Program-made: the position numbers and the translations under genes
From: Rhexocercosporidium sp. MPI-PUGE-AT-0058
Taxonomy: Eukaryota > Ascomycota > Leotiomycetes > Helotiales
Assembly (NCBI GenBank): GCA_020746875.1
Contig: JAGTJL010000009.1
Location: 1,364,001 to 1,428,000, forward strand
Direction of reading: 5' to 3'
DNA length: 64,000 nucleotides
In this document: one piece after another, positions 34,371 to 45,500 of the stretch
How the letters are laid out: the number at the start of each line of letters is the position of its first letter
Numbering within the stretch: position 1 is the stretch's first letter
Notes under the pieces: generated by a model
The model's database searches: none
What the model was told of the DNA's origin: nothing
What the model saw: only the letters and a program-made list of their open reading frames with translations

Positions 34371-35442
34371 CAGGCAGTTCCCAAAAATCAGAAACAGTAC
34401 CAATTTACCAGGGCGTCTATTGGGTTTTTCACGCCGTTCATAGATCCTCATACTCAAGATAGGTCCGCAGGGACTTTCATCAGGCTGTTCATGTCTGCTG
34501 ATTGCCCAATGATCAAAATACGATTTGGCCCAATCTCCATGTAGAATTGAATCATGATGACATTAAATGAAGTCTACAAAAGGTATCCTTTCGAGTTATT
34601 TCGCTCCTCAGGCAAGAGGCAAAGTAAGTATACCACCTATTTTGCACCCTAAACCCAATCCTTCAGAATCAAGGTTATTTTGCCCATGCATAGGGTCAAC
34701 AGCGTTCCTGACCATGTCTATTTCTGCATCCTCCACTAGCACAGATGCATAGATTCGAAAACACCAGTCCATAGTCGCAGAAAATTCATCAAAATTTCTA
34801 GCCAAGTAAGTATGATGGTATTAATCATCGCATAAAATCATAGTCTGGATCCCCTCGAACACCGCACAGTGTACAGTTTTTGTTCAGTTGTTTGGTTGAC
34901 CAGGCGGTTTTCGCTTATTTCCCGCTGCTGTGAATACTGCTCGAAAACTGCGACTTGCAACAAAAAGTTTTAGACTGGCGCTAGTCGTTAGCGAGGGTGC
35001 TAGTGGATACTCACGTGGTTCTTTTTTGTCACGTGACCTTGCAAATTGACTGCCGTCGCAGCATCCTTCCTCCCAACTGATGCTTATGACTCCCAGAAGG
35101 AGGTGCTCTCATGGGAAAGTATTTCTCAATGCGTCTGAAGTTTTCCTCCCACAGCTCCGTTGTCATTGTCAAGAGATTGAGTGGAAATTTACCTTTGGTC
35201 CGAGGGCTTTCATTAGTCTGTGTCTGAGATGAGGGATCTTCTCACAAACTCATCAAAGGTCCTTAGAGTCCCTTGTTGACACCAAGAAGACCCGTTCTAA
35301 CTTCTTCTTTTTGTACCCTATATCTACAACAGCTGCGATGACCATGCTAGCCCTCATATCCCTCACCCCAGGTCAAAGACGGTGAAGACTGTGTCAAAAA
35401 ACCCCTCTCAATGCCTAGCCCCTGCGATTCCCGGGTGTTCTC
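34371..35442. other. Intergenic region
   Basis: About 1.1 kb of spacer beyond the monooxygenase relic. Only short frames without recognisable similarity. Confidence 0.45.
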
Positions 35443-36502
35443 CTAACCAGACATATCTACAATCTCCACAATCTTGCCCTTGGATACAACCCAATCCTTT
35501 TGCGCGCCCATAACCATCAACTTTGCAGAAACATTGAACCCCCTCAGCTGAGCAGCCTTGAAAGATTTTCGCAGTGCTCTCTCACCAGCACCAATTTGTC
35601 CACCGAAACCCCTCAACTCAACCAGATCCTCCTTTGGAAACTTCCTGTGCGCGATGATGAAGACAAGTTCTTTCATCTCAGGACACATGCCGCTGAGTTT
35701 TTCCCAGACAGAGCCGAACATGGCTTTTGGAGCACACAAACCGCGATTACCACCTCGCTGTCTCAGTCTGACTGCCACTCGCTGCGCAGGCTTCATCCAA
35801 CGAAAGAGGTCACAGCCACGCCGGAACTTGGTAGCCATAACGCCTGCCCAGGTAGTCTTGTCCTCGACGCTCGTGTGGAAGAAGTGAACGAAATCGATGC
35901 TGTAGTTGATGAAGATGGGGCCGAAACGGGGACGGAGGTAAGAGTTGCGCTTCTTGATAATCTTGTACTGCCGTTCATATTCCTCTTTGAATTCTTTGCA
36001 TGCCAAGGATATGACCTGACGTCCAACAACTGGTGCGCTTCTCGAGATGTAGACAGCTTGTGGTACGAGGGCGAGATTAATGATCTTATATCTTAACTCT
36101 AGGGGTAGCTTCGGAAAGAGCGTGAATTCTGTTAGAGGCTCGGAGAGGGCTGCAACGGCAGTGAAAATCCATCCTGACTTCAAGGTGCTTGCTTCGTTGC
36201 TCTTTGGAAGTGATTCGAGGGTTATGATGTTGTTCAAGGAGGCATCAATTGAGATCGTAGTTGGAGAATCGATTGACTTGGTCACTGACAGGCAGTCATC
36301 AGCCGTTAAATTATCCGGAGTTGTGGTCAAAGGGCTTTGCGAAGATTTTTCGAAGTATTCGGAAGGGTCTTGCGGAAGTGGTGTCCATTCTGAAGCATCA
36401 GGGAGCTTGCCAGCCTTTTCTTTCTTGATTGCTTTGGGTCCCCTGAATGGACATTAGCGATTGAAGTCAACAATGGCCTTGAGAGCCATTGTCTTACCTC
36501 AT
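35443..36502 (-). CDS. 2EXR-domain protein A (2 exons, 5-nt first coding exon)
   Basis: Product 334 residues. The main exon is 35443-36442. Its frame has no ATG, but an upstream mini-exon 36498-36502 (ATGAG) joined across a 55-bp intron gives M-R-G-P-K in frame. A low-complexity N-terminus of about 90 residues precedes the 2EXR core: FTLFPKLPLELRYKIINLAL, then VISLACKEFKEEYERQY and PIFINYSIDFVHFFHTS. The C-terminal half has the usual MCPEMKELVFII block. 2EXR domains are fungal, F-box-like in their LPxELRxxIW helix, and of unknown function. This is the first of three minus-strand copies in the window. Confidence 0.85.
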
Positions 36503-37476
36503 GATGAAAGCCAGAAATTCACGGAGGTACGTTGAGGTCGTGCAAGCTTGCGTGGCTACCAGATCAGACCCCTTAATCACGTCAGTACATGGCATGAGTT
36601 TGAGTTTGAGTTTGATTTCAAGTACCTAGACCTCCAACCAAGATTTCTGTTTACTGCTAACTCCAGCTCTGTCTCAATTGACGTACAATGTCTACTGATG
36701 GGTGAGAGCCTGTGCCAATTGCTTCGAAGTGTTTCTGCAACCCAGGAGGAGTTGGAGATTACTGGGGAGCTGCAAAAAGCGAATCGCATTTTCGAAGAAC
36801 AATATGTATTGACGCCCAACTCCCTACAGCGATGATGTCGCGATTGATCACGTGGGACGCTAATACCCAAGTTGGGGTAGTTTCTGGATTCACAATACAG
36901 TCGAAGGTGAACTCATAACCTAAAAACTTAGAATAGCATTCAGAGATTATTCTGAATTTATCTGGTCCGTTTACTATGGAACTACCGACTTAGTCGCGCC
37001 TTTCAAACGAGTTTGTCGAGAAAGTAAATAAAATCTTTGTTTACTGCCAAGGGCTTAAGCGAGGGGTTAATTCGGTCACCTCAACATTCTCATCCAGCGC
37101 TTTTTCTTTCAAGACTCGTAACGAATGAATGCTGATATTATATCTTGGGGCATCTGGAATGGATTGGTGTCTTACGATATCTTATGGCGGAGCAAAATCT
37201 ATGCTGCCGGCTATTGAGGCACACAGTTTAGTCAGACAACGCATCGTAAAAGCAATCCGACATAGGGGTGTAGGAGGGATCCTAGTTAAGACAATGCAAC
37301 TTCACCAACCATGAAAATGATCGTACAGAGGAGGCATAGTGCATTTCTCGCGATTCGCTTTAATGTATGTGTACATCGCTATTGCTCATGAAAGCATACT
37401 GGAGCAAAAGGGACAACACATCGATTCAGGCACAAAGCCCAACTCACAGCCAGCCCTTCCCTGAACAGAATTTTAG
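36503..37476. other. Intergenic region between 2EXR genes A and B
   Basis: About 1 kb containing the promoter of gene A and the 3' flank of gene B. No other gene seen. Confidence 0.45.
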
Positions 37477-38274
37477 TCAACTTCTTTTTGGTTTGAGAAC
37501 CGCCTTGTATTGTGCCCGAAACCTATTCGACAAAGCTCCTGCTGAGACTATTCTGAAAACTTCATCTTGAATGTACTGGAGCTGAGGTTCGTTGGTATAA
37601 TCAATGTCGCTGAGATGCTGGGGCGCATCACTATCGTTGTAATCAAGGATAATCAACAGTGTCTTGATATTGAAAGGAAGGAGCTGTATAACAGACTTAA
37701 TGGAATCTCCGATCAATCGTTGTCTCGACACTTTAACTTCCAGCATCTCAATGTAATCGGGCATGTTGATCGACAAAGCAATAGTGTCAGTCGTATTCAT
37801 CCATTCCTTGAGTTCCGTCTTTGCCTTCTTGATCCTGTCGGCAATTGTCATATCCAATAAGTTGAAGTATGGTATATCCAGAGCATGACTGAGAAGGCTC
37901 AGTTTTGCCCGAAGGTTTTCGTTCGGGTACCTAGAGCGGGCTGCTTGATACACTTTGATAGAAGCGGGCGAAACAGGTGGGTGAATGATTTTCTGAAACG
38001 GCGGCCGGATCTTTCTTGGCATTGAGTATCTCCAAAGCATTAAACGCAATTCCAACGGAAGCCTCGGTAATAAGGTGAAATTGGAAAAGAGGTTGCTGTC
38101 TTGCCCGGCTCGATCTGGGGGGACCTTCATGTGTTGAAATCTGGGGCTGCTGTGTATCGCCTGTGAGGAAGGTGCATCTTGGGGGATTTGATTCAAGGAA
38201 AGCGGCGGGGAGGGTTTTTGAGAACCTGCAAGCGGGACATTCCTGGATCTCGAGCAGTCCATCTTCCGAAGCAT
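37477..38274 (-). CDS. 2EXR-like protein B, divergent
   Basis: Single-exon ORF of 265 residues from the ATG at 38274 (a second ATG lies at 38262). The opening of the 2EXR domain is clear (NFTLLPRLPLELRLMLWRYS), but the usual NRESR/Cys segment after it is replaced by VKVYQ-type sequence (SIKVYQAARSRYPNENLRAK). A weak counterpart of the later family blocks follows (NTTDTIALSINMPDYIE, LLPFNIKTLLIILDYND). The ORF is intact, so it is either a fast-evolving paralog or a recently relaxed one. Function unknown. Confidence 0.65.
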   Translation of the reverse strand: MLRKMDCSRSRNVPLAGSQKPSPPLSLNQIPQDAPSSQAIHSSPRFQHMKVPPDRAGQDSNLFSNFTLLPRLPLELRLMLWRYSMPRKIRPPFQKIIHPPVSPASIKVYQAARSRYPNENLRAKLSLLSHALDIPYFNLLDMTIADRIKKAKTELKEWMNTTDTIALSINMPDYIEMLEVKVSRQRLIGDSIKSVIQLLPFNIKTLLIILDYNDSDAPQHLSDIDYTNEPQLQYIQDEVFRIVSAGALSNRFRAQYKAVLKPKRS

Positions 38275-39581
38275 CGGCGAATTGAGATTCAAAAGTACTG
38301 GAAGGTTCTTTTGATAAGCCTATTGGTAGTCATCATAGATGCCCCTCTAATTTATAGCGGCCCTTGGCAAGACTACTTACACAGCTGCCCACCGAGGTCT
38401 TCCCAGAAGACTTACTCCATGATGAATACTGGGGTCTTCCTGGAAGACGCAAAGCTGACTTTGAAGCTTCTTAACTGCGCTCTCACGGATTCATCAATAC
38501 CCCTAGCCCAAGCCCAGTTGTCCTCGATAGTTCTCGCGGGCTGGCAGGTACGCCGCACGACGTGGGTGTGTCAGTCTCGGTTTCCGCAGGTGCTGGAGAT
38601 GGACAATAGCAATTATTAAGGGTTAGAGGGGAGCTTGTGTATATTGAATCTAATAGAAGCAAATGTGCCCTGACTTTTAATACACGTTATGAATGTATGT
38701 TGGATGTGGATGGTAATGATCTTGGGCGAAGCATTTAGTACTTCAGGGGGAGAGGTTACGTGCCAAGACCAGTTCCAGGCAATTTCCGCAAATAGAAGGG
38801 CACAGCTGTTTCGTATCAATCGACTAAGTCAATCAACCTTGTTCTAACTGACGGATCCCTCCCTCGTTTTTATTACTAAAACTGTTTATGTCGTGAAGGT
38901 GTCTGTCAAATACTGCAAGCAGCCTTGGTAGATAAAACATTCTTTGATTTGAGAAGTCTTGTATCGTTGTCTGCGCAGCTGGACTGTGTGGTTGCATACA
39001 GAGGTGTGAATTGCGTAATGGACTCAAGCATCCTTTGGCAAGGACTATATGGTGAATCTTGCTTTCTCGTCAAGTCTACTGCAAAGCTGATTAGCAGAGT
39101 CCCATTTGGTCATGAAGCTTCCAAAGTTGTTGACACTAGCGGGGTTGACAGCGCTAGAAAGCGAATGCAAATAGCAATTTCGGCTCGAAGGCTTCAATCA
39201 TAGGACGTGAATAGCCTTGTCATAGTCGCCAGTATGGAGCAGATGAGGTCCCGGAAGCATGTTCTTGTTCCAAAGCAGCCAGCATTATCGTCTCAGAGTC
39301 TCTAAAAGAAGCAATCGAGGCTATTGTTGCCAGGTCAGTCGTCGCAGATTGAATATCGAGCCAAATGACTTACTAATTTGTGATTGAATATACCACGCTA
39401 GGTGAAGAACCTCTTCCACCTTCTTCCGCGTCAGTTCAATAGCAATCAAACCCCCTCCCTCTTCTTTTGTATAAAACCCCCCTCCTTCCCTCCTGGCCTC
39501 CCTCTTCGACCTTCCCCAACACAACACACCTTCCAACAACTTCCTCTTCTACAATCTCAATCATCCTTCAACATTGCAATC
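38275..39581. other. Intergenic region upstream of the secreted-protein gene
   Basis: 1.3 kb. The last 200 bp are the pyrimidine-rich promoter and leader of the gene at 39582. A plus-strand frame at 38179-38619 overlaps gene B and is not supported. Confidence 0.45.
39470..39476 (+). promoter_or_regulatory. TATA box of the secreted-protein gene
   Basis: TATAAAA lies 106 bp upstream of the ATG at 39582, followed by a CT-rich leader, the usual layout for strongly regulated fungal genes. Confidence 0.6.
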
Positions 39582-40895
39582 ATGCAACTCTTCACATTGA
39601 TGCTGAGCATCATGCTCCTTGCGCTCACCACCCCTATGGTACATCATCTCCACCCTCCCCCATCCCTCACAGTTTTTTCATGTCGCATCTTTGCTAACAT
39701 GTTCAATCAAAGGTGTCCGCTGGTCCTTTTGTGACTGATCACCTCCCCGCTGGCTACACTCTTGGAAAGATGGGCTTTTCTGGTGAGATTGCTGGACATC
39801 ATATCTCCTACAATGGTACTATTGAGGTAAGAAGCTGCCTTAATGCTCTTTCCCTAGCTTCTCTTTCGTTCTTGAGACTGATCTGAACACTTTCATAGGA
39901 GATCCTTGCGTACGCCGAAACCCAACACCCTGGCATCACCAAGGCTCTCGCTGCTCGTGATGATGTCCCACTTGACATTGCTGGTCTCGAATCCTCAAAC
40001 ATAGTTACCCGCTCTGCCAACCTGTATCTTGCTGGTCCTTGGGATGGCAAAGTAAGCTATAGCACCATTTAATTTCATGAGTATTCCCTCATATCCAAGC
40101 CTGTCACTAATCTCTTTCCTGCAGGGTCATAGATACTGTGGCAAGGATGATTGTCCTCTTTGTCCAGAATGTAAGTTGCCATTGAATTCGTTCTTTGACC
40201 TCAAAGGAAGAGTTTGGACTACGAGGTAGACTGACTTGTTTTAGGGGGCTATGCGATCAACTACAGAATCCAAGAGGGTATCAATTACTTGAACAAGGTC
40301 AAGGCAACCTGCAACGCTTCTTCTCACCAGGTATGTATGGAACTTCACTTCCCTTGCCTTGCCTTGCCTTGCCTTGCATTGCCACGCCAAATTCTTTTCC
40401 TCCCTCTCTTGATTATAATATCTTCTGCTGGAAGAAACCGTGCTAATTGCTCACGAAGTGCGTTCGCATCAGTTGTTCGTGGCATTCGGCTATTCATCTT
40501 TGCAACGATGTAGGTCACAGCTGAGCATCCTATGCTCCATTCCTCGCTTGGGAGGCTGCATATATTGACTTTTAACTTAGATGGAGGATCGTGTTGACAT
40601 GCCCTGCAACTGGGTAAGTAACCGACTTCTTTACCCCATGATTCCAAATTGAACTCATTTCTAACCTCTCAACAGGCCTCAACCTTCGCCGGCGACGTCA
40701 TTAATGATCCTAGATGCCAGGACCCTTCTAACGACCGATGGGACTATGATTGGTCCAATGGCCAGTAAGTGCAATCCTCTATCCCAAAACTCCTTTTGAA
40801 GCTTTTCAACCTACGAGTATTTTCTAACCCCTTCGAACAGGCAATGGGCTAGTAACAGAGCTTACAACATTTTCGTCTCCTGGGCCAACTGTTAA
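39582..40895 (+). CDS. Secreted cysteine-rich protein, candidate effector (9 exons)
   Basis: Exons: 39582-39638, 39713-39826, 39899-40051, 40125-40170, 40245-40330, 40459-40509, 40581-40613, 40676-40764, 40841-40895; all junctions keep frame, giving 227 residues. A signal peptide (MQLFTLMLSIMLLALTTPM, cleavage probably after VSA) precedes a mature part with ten Cys: RYCGKDDCPLC, ATCN, CVRISCSWHSAIHLC, MPCN, PRCQ and the final ANC. The 51-nt exon at 40459 is the least certain because its acceptor is AAG. It supplies three of the cysteines and a SCSWxSAIxLCND pattern that recurs in fungal secreted proteins, and it makes the Cys count even. No enzyme domain is recognised, so the role is inferred only from secretion and cysteine content. 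Confidence 0.8.
40352..40377. repeat. (CCTTG)5 pentamer repeat in an intron
   Basis: Tandem pentamers directly after the donor of intron 5 of the secreted-protein gene. Length variation here could affect splicing of the following 51-nt exon. Confidence 0.85.
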
Positions 40896-41742
40896 GCGTT
40901 GACTCGATCTCCCACACAAGATTGGCTTTGACGGACTCTGTCTCTCAGGGTTGGGCTTTGGGTAAATCATAGCGTTGGCGTTGCGGACTGGTGGTTTTTT
41001 TTAATTTGTTTTTGGTGGGCTTCATATTCTTGCTGACACACCTTGAGAATTTTGGGTTGCGTTTGCGTTCATCTAGCGGCTGAGGCTGCTTAGCTATTCT
41101 TTCATACGATGGCTGCCTACATGGAGTTGTCTCAATGAATTGGATGCTTCTCATGAATTGACATCTCTCGCATGCTAAGTGACTCGTGAAGTAAAGTCTG
41201 GAGCACTCTATACTATGGCCCAAGCAGTTGATGGCTGCGAACTGATATTTTGCATCTCCCATTTCTCTTGTAGCAGGGCATCTCTGAACCAATATTAATC
41301 TCTACACCAGACCGAGCTAACTCCTGGGAGACAATTGAGGTATTGAAGGTATGAATATGGAGCCTCAAGAAGAGAAAGGTACACGAAAATGGGCAGACGA
41401 CATCGGAAATAAGGCAGTACAGCTTAATCAATAAGGCGCGGTTCACGGACGACTTTAACAAGGATCGGACCATCAAATCAACGTCATGATCTACTCCTCC
41501 GCAATGAACAGCATGTCTTGTTATTCATCTGTCTGATCTCCCACAGCCTCTGCTTATGCCAGAGCAAACTCTTCGACCGAGACAGGCATATCGGCAGTGC
41601 GGCACCAGAAGCCATACCGTCGGAAGCTGCTCCAAGAATCAAGCGCAACATCAACACCTACAGCCCCCAGAACCCAGCACACACTGCAGAAAACACTAAA
41701 CATAGAAGGTATCATAGCTTGAGAGGATCTCCAGACGAAACT
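40896..41742. other. Intergenic region
   Basis: 3' flank of the secreted-protein gene followed by about 0.5 kb before the 2EXR pseudogene. No gene seen. Confidence 0.45.
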
Positions 41743-42589
41743 TTACCATCCAGCCCAGGAGACGTACAACGAATCCATCTCCACATCCCAGCCCGCCTTG
41801 ATCGGATCCCCTGGCTTTGGCGCAGGAACGAAATCAACGAATTTCAACTTAAGACTGGTCAAGCATCCAGCAGCATTGCACTTCTCAAGACCATCACGGA
41901 CGATCTGCATAAGTCCTTGTTGCTGAGTATCTTGCAGATCGCCGGTATTATTCTCAACGAGCTCCTCCAAAGTATCGCTTGCCTTCAAGCGTGCATTCAG
42001 AACACATGGCCTTGATCTTCACCCAGATAGTCTGGCCTTCAGCGACGAGTGGAGTGGCGCCGTGAGCATGACTAATCCACCACGGTAGACTGAATTGAGG
42101 AGCATATCTATTCGACTTTGCGGCGATGTCTAGATTGGTCGTGAGGACCTTAATGTGGTGGACCCATAGCTGGACATTCCAGAAGAGATCTGCCTTGATA
42201 GTGACAGAAGTGGTGAGACGGTCTGGGATATCAATTTGCTGGCATGGGAAATTGAATTGCTTCACCATGTTGGGCAGACCTCCTTGCTTACGGTAGGTAT
42301 GATCTATCTCGAAGTTGATGAAGAAAGTTTATTTGTCGTGGCGCTTGAGAGGGAAGTACTAGAGAAGGTATTTGCCTCGGGTGGCTTTGCGGGATTCCTT
42401 GTTGACGAGGAGGACGGCGGGGGCTTTGCCTCCTCCTGGTTGCCAGTGGACGAGGCGGGGGAGAATGGATTTGTTCCAGATGAGATCTCTCAGCTCCAGG
42501 GGAAGCTTGGGGAAGATGATGAACTGCTTCTCCTCGTTTTTGTCATTCTTGGCGCCGGAGGAATCGGGGATTAGGTATGAGGTTGACAT
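41743..42589 (-). pseudogene. 2EXR-domain gene C, inactivated
   Basis: The ATG at 42589 opens a clear 2EXR start (FIIFPKLPLELRDLIWNKS, APAVLLVNKESRKA). The frame is then cut by TAG (after KYLL) and, 11 codons later, by TAA (after KRHDK). The same frame continues as TFFINFEIDHTYRKQGGLPN and on to WVKIKAMC, then shifts by one base into LNARLKASDTLEELVENN and ends at 41743. No intron with usable splice sites removes both stops and the shift. Both nonsense codons could come from Gln codons by C-to-T change. Without the lesions the protein would resemble the other family members in length (about 280 residues). Confidence 0.75.
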
Positions 42590-45500
42590 CTTGACCTGTG
42601 GCTAATGGAGACGAATGGCCTCTGGTAAAGGGAGAGAGGCTTCAACGAATGACTTTCAGTAGATACTGAGGCTGTGAGGAAGGTTGTTTCGTGTCTCGAG
42701 ACTATCGTGAGAGGTTAGCTAACTGGACAGCAGGTCAGACATCCAGAAATGCGATGCACGTACCTGATCAACCCACACTTAAATCTCTTCACTTTGGTAC
42801 CCTGAACAAGCACGGAGCAAAGGTTGAATCTGGTTTAATAGCGTGGTGCAGCTGTGTTCAAGTATTCTGGCGTCTTGATTGATGCCCAAGTTTGACGTCT
42901 ATTCAGCGTCAATGGTTGTGGTGAGGACCAGATATGCGATGGTCAAAGTCAGCTCAGCCAGTGCGTTTAATCCCAATTGCCTGTGGCCATCGAGGAACAT
43001 ACCTCTGACTCCTAATTATGTGCAATATCGAGGTTGAGACGCGTTTTTGAGTGATGTTGTAGAGCGCCGCGTTCTAGATTGGCAATGTTGAGTGTTTATT
43101 TATCAACGTCAACCGTGGTGTTTCGCTTGAGGAAGTCTACGTCCGCTTCAAAACGACGTGTTAATTTTCAGATCTCCTTCCCACCAACGCAAGTCTGTGC
43201 CCATAATCTGGAGTACCTACTGGAAAGTTGTGAGCTCATCGAAACTAGGTAGTTACCTGAACAAGTATTACGACAAAGCAAGAGCTGCTGGCATGAAATT
43301 GCGGTCGCCCTTTCATGTTCTCTGCAGTTTATCTACTCATCACGCAGTGCTCAAATACACAACGTTGTTTACTCTGCTATGCTAGTCTAGAGAAAACTGT
43401 GCTATGTTCAGATGGTGATCTGTTTTCTGTACGAGCAATGTACGAGTAATGCACGAGTAAGTTCACAGCATATACCAGTTGGTGGAAGCAGGTGATGTCG
43501 CATTGAAAGTACAGAATAGCAATAGAGCAAATTGATACATACTTACATATGCAGCTACTCTCACAATCTCGCAAGAGAGACACACGAAGGAGACAATATG
43601 AAGCAAAAATCCAGAGGAGGTAGCACACTCAGGTAGGTAACTACTGCGGGTCTGTCCGCTGGGATGTTAAATGATCCTAGAACAAGACTGCAAAGGCCTC
43701 GATAACAACTGATGGAATAAAAATAGAAAAGTAAGATGTAGAGGGGTTCTTAGCCTCTGCTTCATGCTTCATTTTCAATGTTTTTATTCAAGCATGTCTA
43801 ATCACGTGTCTCGCCTGGGTGAACAAAGGGGGTGGCAAAACTCACTCTCATCAATCTCTCAATCAGCTCAACACCAAGCGCAAACAAGGCAAATACAAAA
43901 AAAGGCACTCATCTACCCGTTGCCAACCAACCTCCTTCTCAATTACAGTCAGTACCGAGTACAATGCCGCTCATCAGTCATTCCCAAATACCCGGGCACT
44001 GTCCCGAGCCCGAGCCCGAGCCCGAGCCCAAGTCCGACACGAACTCAAAAATGGCATGACGTGACTGTTCCTCTGGATTCCATGGATTCCGTCTCCCACG
44101 ACCGGGAAATCCCCTCGCTAGTCCCTAAGGGGAAGTTGTATCCCGTCGGCACTCGCTTACTACTTGCATTTGGGTCGAGGAAACGAACGTCAATAGAAAT
44201 TACTGAGAGCCGCATGCACGGTTATGTGCTCACTCTCCTGGCTCTTGGTTGGGGATTGGGTCAGGATAGGTACGAATCTAGATTTCTCACTTTGGTGGCA
44301 AGTACTATGTTGTATGTACCAAGAATATGGTAATGGATTCGTAAGATGGATGGATGGTAATGAGTCGGAGGTGCCCGACGTGCGCTTCTCGCTGTAATCG
44401 AGCTTAGTTTATTAATTGGTAACCTAGTAAGTGTGTCAAAATGAGACTTTTGAAGCATTGAAGTTTCGAAGAAGGGCCGTTCTACAGTAGGTACGGAATC
44501 CACATTCAGATACTGCACATTTGCAGCTAGGGCCTATAGAAAAAACAAAATAAAATAACCATCCAACATGGCAAAAGCATTTCCCGTTTGCCCTGGCCGA
44601 CCGACGAAATGACTGACTTCTAGATCGATCGCCCGACGACAACGCCCGCAAGGCATGCCGACGCGCGCCTATGGGAGAACATCAGACAGCCCACGGGAAG
44701 CATCCCGAATCCACATCTCAAACTTTAAAAATACCCATCTATGATCTAACCAACCTTGACGTCTTGTCCTGGTCTTGCGTACCTGGTTCCCGCCCCGCCT
44801 CGTTAAACGACGCAAGCACAGATCACCTACCTCGTACAGTAGGCACTCGAGTGGGTATTCCGAAAAACCAATTTTCTTTCCTCTTCCTTCTTTCCTTCAA
44901 GGCTGAACTCCGGCCCTGTTTTCTCGAATGCCGTGATGGGAAAGGGCGGATGAGGGACCAATCGGGGGTTTTACAGCATATTGCCCAGAGTCCAAATGGG
45001 AGGTGCTGAGAAGGCGCAGGCCGGGGTTGGATCGGGATGGCGCTAGAAGGAATGGATTGAGTGTGGATGCGGCGTTCTAGAATTTCTTTTTCCCTTGGAC
45101 TCTTGGTCTTGAGTATTTTTTTGTGGGGAGTATGGATGAGAAGGTGGATCTCATCGAGTAATTCTCGAGTAAGAGATGTACAACGTATGTGAACGACGAA
45201 GAAGTGTTGGATGGGATGAAATATTGGAAAATATGTTGAAACTTAACTAGGAACCCAGGAAAGGCAAGCACATGAAAAAAAATCTTCAGACATGTGTAAT
45301 CACGACAGGAGAAATGGAGATGCATAAGTAGATTTTCCGTGATGAGGCAGGGGGACTTGGTATTATGTAATGAGGCTGTAGGCTGAGAAAAACGTGCTTG
45401 GGCACGATGTTGATGCCATTTACCTGACAGGTCAGTATTTTTTTAATATTGATTGAGTCTTTTTGAGCAAATGCGCGTTTCTATTACGGAATCGATTGTT

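Noticed and set aside
38179..38619. 146-codon plus-strand ORF
   Set aside because: It overlaps the 2EXR-like gene on the other strand, has no recognisable domain, and its start lies inside that gene.
40331..40580. A single 250-bp intron 5 in the secreted-protein gene
   Set aside because: It remains a possible skipped form, but an in-frame 51-nt exon with three Cys and a family-like SCSWxSAIxLC pattern makes the two-intron model better.
33014..42589. Repeat-induced point mutation as the cause of the pseudogenes
   Set aside because: The two stops in the 2EXR pseudogene fit C-to-T change, but frameshifts and several non-transition stops in the other relics do not, and no repeated copy is seen in the window.
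43764..44333. 189-codon ORF across the GAGCCC repeat
   Set aside because: The Ser-Pro repeat is encoded by the microsatellite and the rest resembles no protein family.
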